64,000 bases of DNA from Blastobasis lacticolella (taxonomy: Eukaryota > Arthropoda > Insecta > Lepidoptera > Blastobasidae). The position numbers and the translations under genes are program-made. The stretch spans positions 3,828,563 to 3,892,562 of the forward strand of contig LR990048.1 of the NCBI GenBank assembly GCA_905147135.1, in the 5' to 3' direction. Shown here one piece after another: positions 27,926 through 39,891 of this stretch (positions are counted from its first letter, which is position 1; the number at the start of each line of letters is the position of its first letter). The notes beneath the pieces were generated by a model. It searched no databases and was not told where the DNA came from. It saw only the letters and a list, made by a program, of their open reading frames with translations.

Positions 27926-29441
27926 GCTGACTCTCCCGTTCGTAGAGGAATGCAAGTAGGCAGACAGGCAATGTGGCATAAAGAGTAACTAACATGCGAT
28001 AACGAAACTACTGAAGAAAAGACACTCATCACCAATTATCGTAGACACTCTCTGGATTTCACAGGAACTTTAGCACGCTGTACCAAAGAAACCCTTTCTG
28101 AGCTCAACTCGCAGTCACATCGTACGATTCTAATTAGATCTGTGAATACGTCTAATGAACTCGCTGGGGCAAGTTTCTTCTTTGCAATTAATTAGGGGAA
28201 ATGTCATCGTCAATGGGTGTGAGATAATGACTGGTGATGTCGCGGCACGGTGGCATTGAAACCGAAACCAAATAAATGTTATGGTTTCATTTATTACTAG
28301 CATTTGCGACATTGAACAATTCTGTTCAGCAGTTTAGAGATGGAAACGTATCAAACGAATGGGTATACATGCTTTAGCATTTGAAGTAAATTTATGTAAT
28401 TTGTAGATATGTGATAAACAAACAGCAGTAACAAATCACGACTTGCTGTATCAATTACGATACGTACGTTACGTGTGTATGTGTATGTCACATCATGTCT
28501 TGAATACAAAAAAACAGAATTATTGCAAATTATCCATTTAAATATTTAATTTCACCGAAAATTTAAATTTTACCATCACTTGCTGCTGATATATCGTTTC
28601 AAAGTTACGAAGGATTTAAGATTTCCACACATATTTTAAATCCCGTGCAACTTTGAAACGATATTGACAATCCACAAGCATAGATATTGGATTCCGGATC
28701 ACGTCTACAAAATTTCATTGATTTTGATAGCGTAATATTGAAACTATGATCAAACTACGTTTGCATGGAGTGCGCTCAGGAGACACTAGCCTTAAGTAAC
28801 ATAAACTACAACCCAATATCACATTTTGCTATAAAACTGCTATCGCATTTATATCCATTCCAAATACTAGTATCATTTTCTAACTCCAGATATAGATACC
28901 AGCTCAATCTAGCTGACCTATCAACAGAACAGAAACACCAGTGAGCCTTGAAATGATAAATAAAACGAGGATAGGAACAGGGAGTCTGTTCACAGAGATA
29001 TCGACTTCCCTGGAATAGAAATGAACAGAGAGGTAGGGGTGCAACTAACGCGAATACTATTTAATATTCTCATTCGCTATATACTGTCTATTTTACTAAT
29101 ATTTGTTACCGTCGGACTGGGTCGGCAGCGTATTTGGCGGGTTACAGTATTTCTTTTCTTGAACTAGTTTAGTAGGTACTGGAACGAAAACCAATACTTT
29201 CAAATGTGTATGGTCAAATGTATACCTCCATTGAAGTGTTCATCGTTGACTTCGAATTTCTAATTTTAACCACATTTAAAGGTTCCCCTCCTATAGTACC
29301 TACTATAGGAGCCATAACATTGACTTTATATATAAGGGAAAACATTATATGTTATTAATAGATATACACCAATAACCATATTTGTCATTATTCAGCATTA
29401 CTAGATTGGCAAATAACATGACGAATGAATAAACTATTCGT
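27926..29441. other. No gene; two fold-backs
   Basis: Contains an imperfect hairpin at 28591-28664 whose ends ATATCGTTTCAAAGTT and AACTTTGAAACGATAT are exact complements. It also has an 11-bp perfect stem with a 2-base loop at 29288-29311 (CTCCTATAGTA). Otherwise anonymous. Confidence 0.5.
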
Positions 29442-29662
29442 ACGACGTACATGTCCACGCCATTATGTTAGTTCGTCTCCAGGACAAGACCACAGAGCCT
29501 ATTCAGCTGCAGCGAGGTGTTAGACAAGGTGATGTAAGGATCGCAGGTACCAGCTGGATGCGGAACGCACAGGACCGGCCTTTGTGGAGATCTCTGGGGA
29601 GGCCTATGCCCAGCAGTGGGTCTTCTGGCTGATATGATGATGATGATGATGACGACGTACAT
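29442..29662 (+). mobile_element. Internally deleted RTE copy with 11-bp TSD
   Basis: The element at 29453-29651 starts in the RT domain (SVRLQDKTTEPIQLQRGVRQ motif, here with changes). It then jumps after RQGDV to the C-terminal tail (RIAGTSWMRNAQDRPLWRSL) and ends in (GAT)n. ACGACGTACAT at 29442-29452 and 29652-29662 forms a perfect TSD. A 5'-truncated insertion is certain. The deletion may have been present in the RNA template or have arisen later. Confidence 0.88.
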
Positions 29663-30765
29663 AGATGCTCGTATTCGATTCGCAGTACCCACCTACCATA
29701 ATACGTGGCAACCCTGCAGAGAGGGGTAAACCAAAGCCACACCGACTGATTGGAGGCGCATCCCTACAAAGCCCGTAATAGACGAAAGGAACTCGGCAAG
29801 CAGTCCCCTGCGACGGTAAAGGTTGCGAATAAAAAATTGTTTCACGAGTAACGACGGTAAGTACTCCCCGGCGACCGGGAACTTGGCTATAATCCGTTGA
29901 GAGTTTAAATATTGCGTTTTTCCGATACTTTTCGTGAAATCTGGTCGGGATGGCGTGACTGATGTCATTAGGATTGCTTTTCACGTCATTCCCGACGTTT
30001 TTTTATCAAATTCTCTCTTGAGGATGTGAGTATTTTTGTGTTTATGTATGTGGTGGCTTAAAAGTGATAGATGGTTGTCTTAATATAAGTTTGGCGGTAC
30101 GGACTTTACCCGCGTTCAGTCAGAGACTCATTTAACATTCGACTCTCGCGCGGGATAGGTTACTTTACTTACTTTTTAAGGCATCTGTTACAGATTAGTA
30201 GAGTATCACAGAGTAATGTCGATGATTCTTACACAAAAGAGAGAGATATAGATATAAAAATGATAGGGAAGCACTTTACGAAATCGTCTAGACAGCGCCT
30301 TTCTCAGATTGAAATTCACGGATGCGTCGCTCGCGTATGATATATTAATAGCTAGTGTTTTTCAGTTTTTCTTGTAAACACCACTTGTGGCTGTTTTTTA
30401 TAGCACAGTATGAAACGAGCCAATCCGATATACAGTGGTAACCAATAATACCTGCGATTTAGGATTCACGTAGGAAAACTGTGGCCGGTCCTAATTTCCC
30501 AGTGTTATGTGTGCTCAACAAGGCATCCTACAGACGTTACGATCCCCAGCAGTACCAAATCTGCCTAACCGAAGTGCGAGGGCGAGCACCCCAGCGAGCG
30601 GACCCAAGAGCTTAAGCCCTACCTATCAGAACCCATTCTCCAAATAACGACCCAACTTAACATAAACCTACTAAAGCCCCGGCTATATGGTAGGAACGAT
30701 AACCCATCCTAGAAGCCTACCTATCCTAGAGCCCAACCTAATTTAAGGTCTACCAGAGCACACAT
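29663..30765. other. No gene recognised
   Basis: A minus-strand 126-residue frame (29604-29984) overlaps RTE sequence and has no recognisable similarity. CGACC-rich stretches around 30540-30760 have no repeat assignment. Confidence 0.35.
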
Positions 30766-30850
30766 GCTACTTACAAAGATGCTGAACCGCAGGTGCATTG
30801 TCACTGTAAGGACTACGGTAATATGCCTCTTGCTTGAGATTGCGTGGGCT
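30766..30850 (+). repeat. Repeat C fragment
   Basis: TGCTGAACCGCAGGTGCATT, GTCACTGTAAGGACTACGG and TATGCCTCTTGCTTG correspond to the 3' half of repeat C. Confidence 0.55.
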
Positions 30851-30947
30851 TGGGTTTAAAATTGTGCACAATATCGCAAAGATAATTGCCTAGCGGTGTG
30901 AATAGAAGAAGGCAGTGGCATTGTCCCCGGTAAAACACAAGATATGG

Positions 30948-31329
30948 GATACACAGATAGAATAAAACAATCATCTTGGCGTTCATGTCCCGATTGTGCT
31001 CTGGCGCACGACGGCCCAAGGTCCGCCTTGACCATGATCCAGGATTTGGTAGATCGGGTAACTTCTGTGGAGCAACTGCCATCTGACCTCCGTAGGGGAA
31101 CCTGACCAGATTGGCTCATGGTTACACATTTAGTCGCCCGAATGTGCAGGTTTCATGATGATGTTTTCCCTCTCTCGCATCGGTTAGCATTCAAGTAATG
31201 TGCTTAACTCAGAAAAGAGTCATTCGTACAAGGCCGCAGTGTGATTCGAACCCGGTACCTCTCTTACGAGTCGGATATCTGAACCACTCGGCCACCGACG
31301 CTCCTATAGACAGATACACAGATAGAATA
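30948..31329 (-). mobile_element. Full-length SINE-B with 17-bp TSD
   Basis: The best reference copy of SINE-B in the window (30965-31312, antisense). Read on the minus strand it starts with AGGAGCGTCGGTGGCCGAGT (A-box region) and has GGGTTCGAATCACACTG as B-box. It then runs through the body and ends ACGCCAAGATGATTGTTT. GATACACAGATAGAATA flanks it perfectly at 30948-30964 and 31313-31329. The head resembles a Ser/Leu-type tRNA start (GGCCGAGTGGTT). Confidence 0.9.
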
Positions 31330-31655
31330 CCCAAATACGAAAACCCACCAAAAATTGGTTCAACAAACAAAAAATACCAACGCTCTTGTCGGTTGCGAGT
31401 ATGAATAAAGAATCAAAACAAGCCAATGTATTGACCGTTTGACCTTAGCATAACAAAACATTCCGAATACATAACATTATTTGGCTCCGAATTCTTTTCG
31501 TAACAAGTTTATTCAAGAGTAAATGGGCACATTGATTCGTGACAGACAACGCGTGACAGCCCCAAATGGGAGGGACGTGTAGTCACGGCGCAATCCGCCT
31601 ACGTTGTCCGTACGAAGGTTTCTACTAGATTTATAAGACACAATATTGTCGTGTT
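31330..31655. other. No feature recognised
   Basis: Anonymous sequence. Confidence 0.35.
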
Positions 31656-31856
31656 ATGTACATTAGTTGAATTCTAACCGATGCTCTTACGGTGAGGGAA
31701 AACATCGTGATGAAACCTGCAAATTCAGGCAACTGAATTTGTAACCATGATCCAATCTGGTCAGGTTCTCCTGGCCTGGATCATGGTCAAGGCGGACCCC
31801 GAGCCCTCGTTCTCGAGAGCACAACCGGGACATTAACGCCAAGATGATGATTTTAT
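31656..31856 (+). repeat. SINE-B, 5'-truncated, internally deleted
   Basis: Sense orientation: TGTACATTAGTTGAATTCTA, ACCGATGCTCTTACGGTGAG, GATCCAATCTGGTCAGG. It then jumps (TTCTCCTGGCCTGGATCATG) over about 65 bp of family sequence and ends CATTAACGCCAAGATGATGA. Head absent. Confidence 0.78.
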
Positions 31857-32039
31857 TATTTGTGTAGTTGCAATGTAAGAGTTGTAGTAACGTCTAACGA
31901 GGAATGTACTAATGAATTCTACACGCGTTCAGTTTTATCTCTCAGATTTAACTGTTCACATTTTTCTGACGCAGCTGCTCGTATGTCTGTACATACAAAA
32001 CCACAAGCCATTTTTTTTGTAAGAATACACTAATCTACG

Positions 32040-32235
32040 AAAATACTGATTTATTCATATTATACGCATTGCTAAATGAGCAGATAGCCCGCCTGATGGT
32101 AAACGGTAACTGTCGCCAATAACATCAACGATTCATGCATTTAGGTTGCAAACAAAAAAAATGCAGAGCCGCAGGTGCGTTGTCACTGTAAGGACTAGGA
32201 TGAAATACCTCATGCATGTAATTGCGAGCGTATTT
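32040..32235 (+). repeat. Repeat C copy
   Basis: GAGCAGATAGCCCGCCTGAT, GGTAACTGTCGCC, TTCATGCATTTAGGTTGC, GCAGAGCCGCAGGTGCGTTG, TCACTGTAAGGACTAGGATG. This is the best preserved copy in the window. Confidence 0.6.
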
Positions 32236-32505
32236 TCGAAACATGACTGGTACGTAAAGCATATTAGAAATTATAATCGTTGTAAATTTAAAACAAGCGA
32301 GTTTATGTTGGGAAAATGTGTCATGCAGGAAATAAAAGGATCCTGCTAGAAAGTAGGTCAGATGTAGCAGGTGCGTTGTCTTATCCTTCAAACTGGAACA
32401 TAACTTGGCGCAGAAATAGATTTGGCGATGGTACTCACCCAGGCGGACAACTCAGGCTTGACAGAGTCCTACCACCTGAACTAATTTCTTCTTCTTGCGA
32501 TGGCC

Positions 32506-32632
32506 CAGGGTCCGCCTTGACCATGAGCTAGGAGATGGCAGATCAAGTAGTTACAGTACTTACAGTGGAGCGACTGCCATTTGACCTCCGTCACTCTGTT
32601 AACAGGAAAACCTGCCCAGATTGGATAGCGGT
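32506..32632 (-). repeat. SINE-B fragment
   Basis: Antisense: GGTCCGCCTTGACCATGAGC, GCAGATCAAGTAG, CAGTGGAGCGACTGCCATTT, GACCTCCGTCACTCTGTTAA, CCCAGATTGGATAG. A small duplication (TTACAGTACTTACAGT) lies in the middle. Confidence 0.7.
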
Positions 32633-32903
32633 TACGTGTTGGTAAAATCTAGCTGCAATACAACGATTATGTGATAGTAACACTCAATAATACACACACA
32701 CCGTTGTCTTTTGTTATTAATGTTAATGTTATGGGTAGACCTGGCGGTCTGTGTTGTAGATTTATTTTGCAAACCTACGTCAGACGTCAGTTCTCTCATG
32801 GCCTGTAATTACCTACACTTATCAAATCGTATCACTGTTTCAGTTATATAGAGAAAACAAAAGCGCTTTGTATTTATTAATTAAAAGGGAGGGGGGGGGG
32901 GGG

Positions 32904-35285
32904 TCTCATTCGGTTAAGAAGGGTATCGAATCGAAAGTTTTTGAGGGCGACTTAAGAGGGGCTGTCCGCCTTTTGATGTCCGAGGACTCTTTTGCACAGC
33001 GGGATCCTGACACGTGGGCGGCTATGGAACTTAAACACCCAGGTCCTTCGCGTTCTCTCAGTTTCCCGCCTGAGCCGGATAAGGCATATACGGCAGCGTC
33101 GGCCACTGTAGGGGACGTGATATCGGCCCTTGGTTCATTTTATACAGGTTCTTCGGCAGGCTTGGACGGGATCCGCCCGGGGCACCTAAAAGAGTTGACC
33201 TCTGTTTCAGCCGGGGAGAACGGAAGGCGCCTTGTGGGATCTCTAACCAGGCTATCAAATTTTTTGCTAATGGGTCCGCTGAACCCTTTGGTTTGTCCAT
33301 ATCTTTACGGTGCCTCGCTCTTTGCGTTGGCCAAAAAGGATGGCGGCATTGGACCTATCGCTGTCGGCAGTGTCTTTCGTCGCCTGACTGCCAAGTTAGC
33401 TTGCCGCGCCGTCAAAGAGGATATGGCCGGATACCTATGTCCGCACCAGTTGGGTTTCGGCACACGCCTGGGATGCGAGGCGGCTATCCACGCCACGCGA
33501 ACGTTTGTGATGAACCCGCAGAACGAAGGCTGTATTTTGCTGAAGCACGATATTCGCAACGCGTTTAACACCTTGGAGACACGTTCTGCTGAGTGAGGTC
33601 AAGGAAAAAATCCCTTCTCTCTATCCCTTCCTTCATCAGGTTTACAGGTTGCCTTCCAATCTTTACTTTGATGATAACCTTATTCTTTCAAGGGTGAGAG
33701 CCCAGCAGGGGGACCCGCTGGGGCTGCTCGTTTTTAGTTTGGCTATTCACAAAGCGATCCTTGAGCTAAAATCTGCCTTAAACGTCGACGATGCCTCGAC
33801 GATGGCATTATCGGGGGTAAGCCGGAAGTCGTTTTACAGGATCTAGAGGTCCTGCTTCCCCGTCTCAGAGACCTGGGTCTAGAGGTGAATCCCTCGAAGT
33901 GCGAGTTCTTTCCCTGCGGTACCGAAGCTCGTGGACAGATTTCTGATTTCAGTGGGCTTCTTCCTGGCCTCAAGGAACTGTCTTGTTCCGATTTTAATCT
34001 TCTAGGATCCCCGATTTTCCTCAGTGCAGTTCCTGAGGCCATTTCTGCTCGTGAACGCCTCCTCCTGACTGCTCACGAACGTCTTAAAGATCTTACTGCA
34101 CACGTGGCGATTATCTTGTTACGCATGTGCTTCGCACTTCCGAAGGTCACGTATTTGTTACGGACCACACCTACCTGGCTCTGTCCCGGGGAAGTTTCCT
34201 CTTTCGACGATGCTTTAAAGTTGGTGGTGGAGTCAATCCTCAATGTCTCTCTAGATGGAACCCAGTGGGGACAGGCGGCTTTGCCTATTCGATGTGGTGG
34301 TCTTGGGGTGCGGTGCGCGCGTGATGTGGGCCTGCCGGCTTTTCTGGCGTCGGCGCATGCGGTGGGGGACTTAGTCACTGTTTTACTCCACTCTAAGGGT
34401 GACGGGGTGAGCATACCGTATGTGTCAGATGCTGTGTCTGCTTGGCGGTCCCTCAACTCGGGCGCTGAGATCCCTGAAGCGACGCACGTCCAGCGGGGGT
34501 GGGATGATGTGGGGGTGAAGCGGATCCAGGTGCAATTGTTGGAGAGTGCTTCGGGAGTCGATAAGGCTAGACTGCGGGCTGTGTCACAACCAGAATCCGG
34601 GGCGTGGTTACAGGCGGTGCCTTCGCCTCACCTGGGCACCTTACTCGACAGCGACTCTCTGCATGTGGCGGTGGCTCTCCGTCTGGGCTGCAAGGTGTGT
34701 GAACCCCACGTATGCACCTGCGGTTCCATGGTGGAAGCCAATGGCCATCACGCACTGAGTTGTCGTCGCTGCACTGGGAGGTTTCCGCGACACCATGCCC
34801 TGAATGACATAGTCCGTAGAGCCCTGATATCAGCGAACGTCCCTTGTGTGCTTGAGCCTCCGGGTCTGAGTAGATCCGATGGCAAGACGCCGGACGGGTT
34901 GACTCTGGTGCCCTGGAAGAATGGCAAGTGCTTAATTTGGGACGCTACTTGCGTCAGCACTGTTGCCGCCAGCCACCTGAGTCGCACCGTTCACTCTCCA
35001 TCCGCCGCTGCAGAGGACGCCAGTTCTAAAAAGAGAATCAAGTACGCTTTCTTAGAGCAGCACTACCACTTTATGCCGGTGGCCGTGGAGACCTTGGGCT
35101 GTTGGAGCGCAGAGGCTAAGAGCTTTGTGGGGGAAATAGGCCGTAGGCTCGGAGATATCACGGGTGACTCCCGCTCCAGGTCGTTCTTGGTGCAGAGGTT
35201 GGCCATTGCGATTCAACGCGGTAATGCAGCGAGTGTGATGGGCACCTTTGCACCGGGAGCGATCAGGGGTGGGTTATTTGGCTGA
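32904..35285 (+). pseudogene. LINE with R2-like (restriction-type) endonuclease, 5'-truncated and frameshifted
   Basis: Coding sequence starts abruptly after a G13 run (32891-32903). Frame 1 (to 33596) has KVFEGDLRGAVRLLMSEDS, GLDGIRPGHLKEL, PIAVGSVFRRLTAKLACRAV, LGFGTRLGCEAAIHATR and the RT aspartate in DIRNAFN. After a frameshift near 33580, frame 2 has AQQGDPLGLLVFSLA. A second shift near 33790 leads to LDDGIIGG, the catalytic DD box, and the long 3' frame. That frame ends with a zinc knuckle, C-x-C ... H ... C (34713-34763: CTCG, GHHALSC), then RHHALNDIVRRAL and a PD-(D/E)XK-type nuclease. The nuclease has GKTPDG (D at 34893) and CLIWDATC (D at 34941), then KKRIKYAFLEQHY and GNAASVMGTF. 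Domain order RT, knuckle, nuclease fits R2/R4/NeSL/CRE-type LINEs. The clade is not assigned. Two lesions make it non-functional. Confidence 0.85.
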
Positions 35286-35400
35286 CATATATATATATAT
35301 ACATTGTTTAAATTAGTATTAAGTTTTGACATTGTATTGATGACTTTGTATTATTGTATTTTTATGGAATTACTTTGACATTATATCTTTCATTAAAATC
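35286..35400 (+). other. Probable 3' UTR of the R2-like LINE
   Basis: Begins directly after the stop with an (AT) run (ACATATATATATATATAC) and TTTGACATTGTATTGATGAC. No poly(A) or microsatellite tail marks the end, so the boundary is a guess. Confidence 0.35.
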
Positions 35401-37447
35401 TTCTCCGCGATATCCATACCCATTTTTAAACCCTAACCGATTGAACGTTCAACCATTAGTGAAATATAAATGGGCAAGCACTTTTCAGTGGCGAACATGC
35501 AATGGGCACGTTCTGCGGGCAACTCTCCACCGCTCAAAGGTTGATCGGTAATCGGTACGAGCGATCGTAAACTTTTGTTTTTCCTTAATTTACAAACAGC
35601 GTATGATACACGGAAAAGTGCATAGAACGCAGAGAGAAAAAGCTTTAGAGTAACCGTTTTTCTGATGGAATTCCATCATGTTTATTGCAACTGGTAAAAT
35701 GCTATTCATACATTATCTGGATTGCATCACAGCATCGGGTCCGTATATTCCTTACGACTTAATTGATTTCACAGTTCAATACATTTTCACAGATCAATAG
35801 AACGCAAGTTTAATTTAGAGATAGGTTCTAGAAGCGTATGGAAATAGGGAATATTATTCTTTTAGGAATTGCAGTGCGTTGTCTCTGGCAGTCGTACACT
35901 TTCTAAGATTTCTTGTACTCTAGTTGGTGGTAGGTAAATAATGTCATCGAGTTCGAGATCGCACGGTTCTTAACATAGCCGACCGAAAAAGTCGGATAAC
36001 TCGCGATCAAGTTTACTTAAGCTTAAATATTTTAATGAAACAAAGCTATGAACCTATATAAGCTATCTCGATTAAACTAGCTTTCAAATAGAGGAAACTG
36101 TATCTAAATCAGTCCATCCGGAAGCTACGATGCCACAGACAGATACACAGGCGGGCTATCTGCAGTTACACATGTCACACTTATAACACCCCTCTTCTTG
36201 CGTCGGGGGTTAAAAATACCAATAGAAATGGCTTCTTTGATGAAACATAACATGCAACGAGCATCGGAAAGCGTAATCATCGATAGAACTTCTGACGTCA
36301 GCGGTGTTTTATCAGAGAAACGCATAAAATAAACGAGTGGAGGCCGCAGGTGCTCCTCGAGTGCTGTCCTGGGACCCATATGCCGTGATTGAACTGATAC
36401 TGTCGATGCTCCAATGCCTGTAATCGCCCAGAGAATAGTGATTCCGGATAAACCGAAGGGGTTTAATAGTTCGTGGATGTTTCGCTCGTATTTTGAGATC
36501 GGAATGGAAGGCGTATATGGAAACTTGTGATTCCCAAGCAAGCGTAGGTAGACCTTTATTTGATATTTTGATGAAAGTTGTGGTTACAAATACTAACATA
36601 ACTATTCGGGAACCGTTAATGCTGACAGCAGATGTTTATTTACGTAATTTTTAAAATGAAAGTTATGTTAAATACTTTTTTTTTTAAATCTGCCCCAAGC
36701 CATTAGTGGTGAATGGGGATTCTTAAACCAGTATCGTTCCACCGTATATCATGCGAACGCTTCTAAGAACTTGATAATGAAATCTCAATGACCTGTTATT
36801 CTGTTGTTTTCAAGATATTCAATCTGTTTTAGACACATTACCTTAACCACTAGGCCATCAATGCTCAATCTGTTCCAGACAGTAGATAACAAACAATCTT
36901 TCAACGGGCATAGCAACTCCGCGTTTCGGGCCGACAAAAATTTTCGATTGGAGTCTAGCGGATTACAATATTTCAGAATATATATTCTATATACCACACT
37001 CCGTTGTCGCGGCACGCAGAAATCTTGTTACACAGACTAATTCGCACTCCCAATTTCTGCAGATAAAATATAAAACTGAACGCCTCCACACTTACAGCAT
37101 AACGAAATTTCCTCGAGATTTCCCAGAGAAGAGGAATGACATATTTTTATGTTCAAGACTTGAGTAATCAAACGGCAAACGAAGGCCGGAACTGGGCGGA
37201 CGAATTTGCATACATTTATTCTTTGATGTCGGATGTTGTATTTAAGCGGCATTTTTTTTTTCGATATCATTCTCGTGTTTTGGAACATAATTTGTTTTCC
37301 AGCGCTTACATCCGGTGGGACTTAGTAGGTGTGAAAAAGATCGCAGAGCATTGGGCAAAAGGGTTATTCAATGAGGTCCACAGTGAGCGAGAACGCACAG
37401 GGTGACAATACTGATAAGCGATCTCGGCACTATAAAACAATAAAATA
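35401..37447. other. No gene recognised
   Basis: Several short frames (36125-36599 minus, 36785-37405 both strands) have no recognisable similarity and overlap each other. No repeat family of this window is present, so it may be host intergenic or intronic DNA. Confidence 0.35.
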
Positions 37448-37725
37448 ATCGTCTTGGCGTTAATGTCCCGGTTGTACTCTCGCGCACGAGGGCCCGGGCT
37501 CCGCCTTGACAATGATCCATGATTTGGAAATCAGGTAATTACAGTGGAGTGACTATCAGCTGACCTCCATGACCTTGCTACCAGAGAAACCTGATATTGT
37601 GCACGTTTCATCACTAATGTACATAATTTAGAATAGAGTAATTGGTACATGGCCGCAGCGGGATTCGGACTCGATACCTCTTGTTTACGAGTCGGATACC
37701 CAAACCGCTCGGCCACCGACGCTCC
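37448..37725 (-). repeat. SINE-B, both ends present, middle deleted
   Basis: Antisense from GTCTTGGCGTTAATGTCCCG to CGGCCACCGACGCTCCT. After GAAACCTGATATTGTGC it lacks about 70 bp of the central part (GATTGGATCATGG ... CATCGG) and resumes at TCACTAATGTACATAATTTA. The B-box complement is GGGATTCGGACTCG. Tail and tRNA head are both intact, so the deletion is internal. Confidence 0.8.
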
Positions 37726-38377
37726 TAATAGGTCAATCGGTACTCTGCGTCCGTCAAAATTAGAAGTTCCCGTTTATTATACTATGCGTCCGTCGTAATA
37801 GCCATTACAAACGCGCGCAGTTCGCGGAATCCTATTATTTTGCGAATCAAAAGTACCTTATGATACTTGGGAATAATTTAGCTTCCTATTAATTCTGTAG
37901 ATTCGGAGACTACTCCTATCATACAAACTCCAAACTTTTCGTCATTAGAGAAATTTTTCGTTTTTATTATAAATATTAAATTTCGAAAATCAGTCATTTG
38001 TCGTCTAACGGTTGTTTCCAATGACGAAAGAAACTCCATTAGGTCCAGAGTTCCAACTTCTATCATTTTATAAAGGCACTGACTGCGTTCATATGCCTAT
38101 TGGATATGAACGCAGTCAGTGCAGAGATATGCCTACAAGATAAGACTAAAAGGGGAATGAGAGGAGTGTACACACTACACCTGTATAGTGAACTCTCACA
38201 GTGCCTAAATATAGGACCAGAAAATGACAAACCCATTTCCCTCCGTGTACGAGTCAAAATTTCGTTCGGAGCATTTTTATGCTAACACGGAATCGGAGTG
38301 GAAACCTCGTTACTTACCAGCATGCAATATTATTTCGGTTGTCTGACTCGGTTCGTATCATCTAAGAGTCGTAAAAC
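37726..38377. other. No gene; 19-bp perfect hairpin
   Basis: GCACTGACTGCGTTCATAT at 38076-38094 and its exact complement at 38104-38122 form a hairpin with a 9-base loop. Nothing else is recognised. Confidence 0.6.
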
Positions 38378-38880
38378 TGGGTGCTTTTATAATTTGCAAA
38401 GTGAATAAATAAATAATTTATTATCAACTGGACAGCGATTATGGATCGATTATGGATTATCGATATTATTGTAAACGTCCAAGATATAGGGGAGAGTAAC
38501 GGGGACAGGAGTGTAACGTTTTAGGTGCGAATTGTACTGCGGGGTTTCCACAAAGTTCCTGTTTATTTATTGGTGCCCATTGCTACATGTCAAAATTGAT
38601 ACACAATTGTTATACACATAAAATACACAATTGATATAAAAACATGTCAAAATTTAAACGAAAATTCATAATTAATGTCATTCGTTATATAAATGTCAAT
38701 ACATGCCATAATAATTTTGGTTATATATAATAATTGTTTAAACAAATAAAAAATGTTGTCGTCTCGAGCCGTTTCTTATTTTACCGACTATTTGACTTAT
38801 CTCTTTCAATCCCTTTTCACGATATAGGGCAGAGGACGTCTACGATAATATCGTCAAGTAACAAATTATAAAAGCACCCA
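38378..38880. mobile_element. Possible 503-bp element with 19-bp terminal inverted repeats
   Basis: TGGGTGCTTTTATAATTTG at 38378-38396 is the exact reverse complement of 38862-38880. The interior is AT-rich with many ATGTCAAAATT-type words and no open frame. A TSD is not evident and the arms are short, so chance cannot be dismissed outright, though 19 of 19 matches is unlikely at random. Confidence 0.5.
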
Positions 38881-39191
38881 CTCGTGTGTACCTGTAAATT
38901 CATCTTCCTGGACATAGGGTTAATTGGAAAAGTTTGGTAACTAGTCAAACAAGAGAAGTGAAATAATGTCCCGTGAACTATGAAATATGATACAGTGTAC
39001 CGAGAACTGTGATAAATTATGCTTTGTAGTTTCGATTGTAGGTGTTCAAGCAAATGGCTTAAGTCGTCTGACTTCCTGTGACAAGGCGATGTGAAGACCA
39101 AAAAGTAGGAAAGAAGAGTCTGATGTAATTGATCGCTCATAGATGCGGTTTTATGTACAATAAATCGCAAAAAAACAGTAAATATGATATT
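38881..39191. other. No feature recognised
   Basis: Anonymous. The minus-strand 117-residue frame (38817-39170) resembles no known protein. Confidence 0.35.
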
Positions 39192-39385
39192 GACGCTGAT
39201 CTGTTCCCTATGTATCTATCTTACGCTTAGATCTTTTAAACTACTCAATGGATTTTAATGCAGTTTCTGCGGTAATGTATAGAGTTATTCAAGAGGAAGG
39301 TTTAAAAGAAAGAAAAAAGTGTAGGTAAGGGTAAGCAGGTGTACGCGAAAACAGTCGCGTTAGGTCCATTAGTTAGTAATAATAT
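39192..39385 (+). repeat. Helitron-like repeat, family H1
   Basis: TACGCTTAGATCTTTTAAAC, TACTCAATGGATTTTAATGC, AGTTATTCAAGAGGAAGGTT and a TTAGTTAGTAAT end match the other H1 copies, with the terminus TAGTTAGT in place of CTAGT. Confidence 0.5.
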
Positions 39386-39891
39386 GAAAATGAAAATGTT
39401 TATTTGTTTTGCTTAAGTAATAGTACAAAGAGGAAATGCATTTCTAAGAAAAAATTTAACAGACTAAATCAAAACAAACTGGTCCAAGGCTCAGCTATAG
39501 CTGCTAGTGAAACCAGCAGCCGCTGTTACAATTTAACAGACCCAAAACGATACAAATCTCGACCCAAATGTGTCAATAATCCTTCGCGAGAAAATTTTCA
39601 ATTTAAAGTTTCCCTTGAAGGTTCAAAAGGTTCTATCTGAGTTGGATCCACAAATTAATATCTAAGACTCCACTTTTATCTTGTATCTGCCATTGCGAAG
39701 TTTTAAACGGGATTGGATTGTCGCTTAGTTGAGATAGTGATGGGCTGGATATCCGCAAAACTAACTAATATCATAAATGCGGAAATTTGTGAGAACATGT
39801 GAAAAGATGTATGATTGTATAACTCTTTTTAAAGTAGTGAACGTTAAAGTTGTAGTTTATATATCACATAATTTATACATGGTTTTTTAAT
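39386..39891. other. No feature recognised
   Basis: A 78-residue frame at 39404-39640 is not recognisable. Otherwise AT-rich. Confidence 0.35.

Noticed and set aside
29604..29984. 126-residue minus-strand protein
   Set aside because: Its C-terminal His-rich part is the RTE (GAT)n tail read backwards, and the rest shows no similarity.
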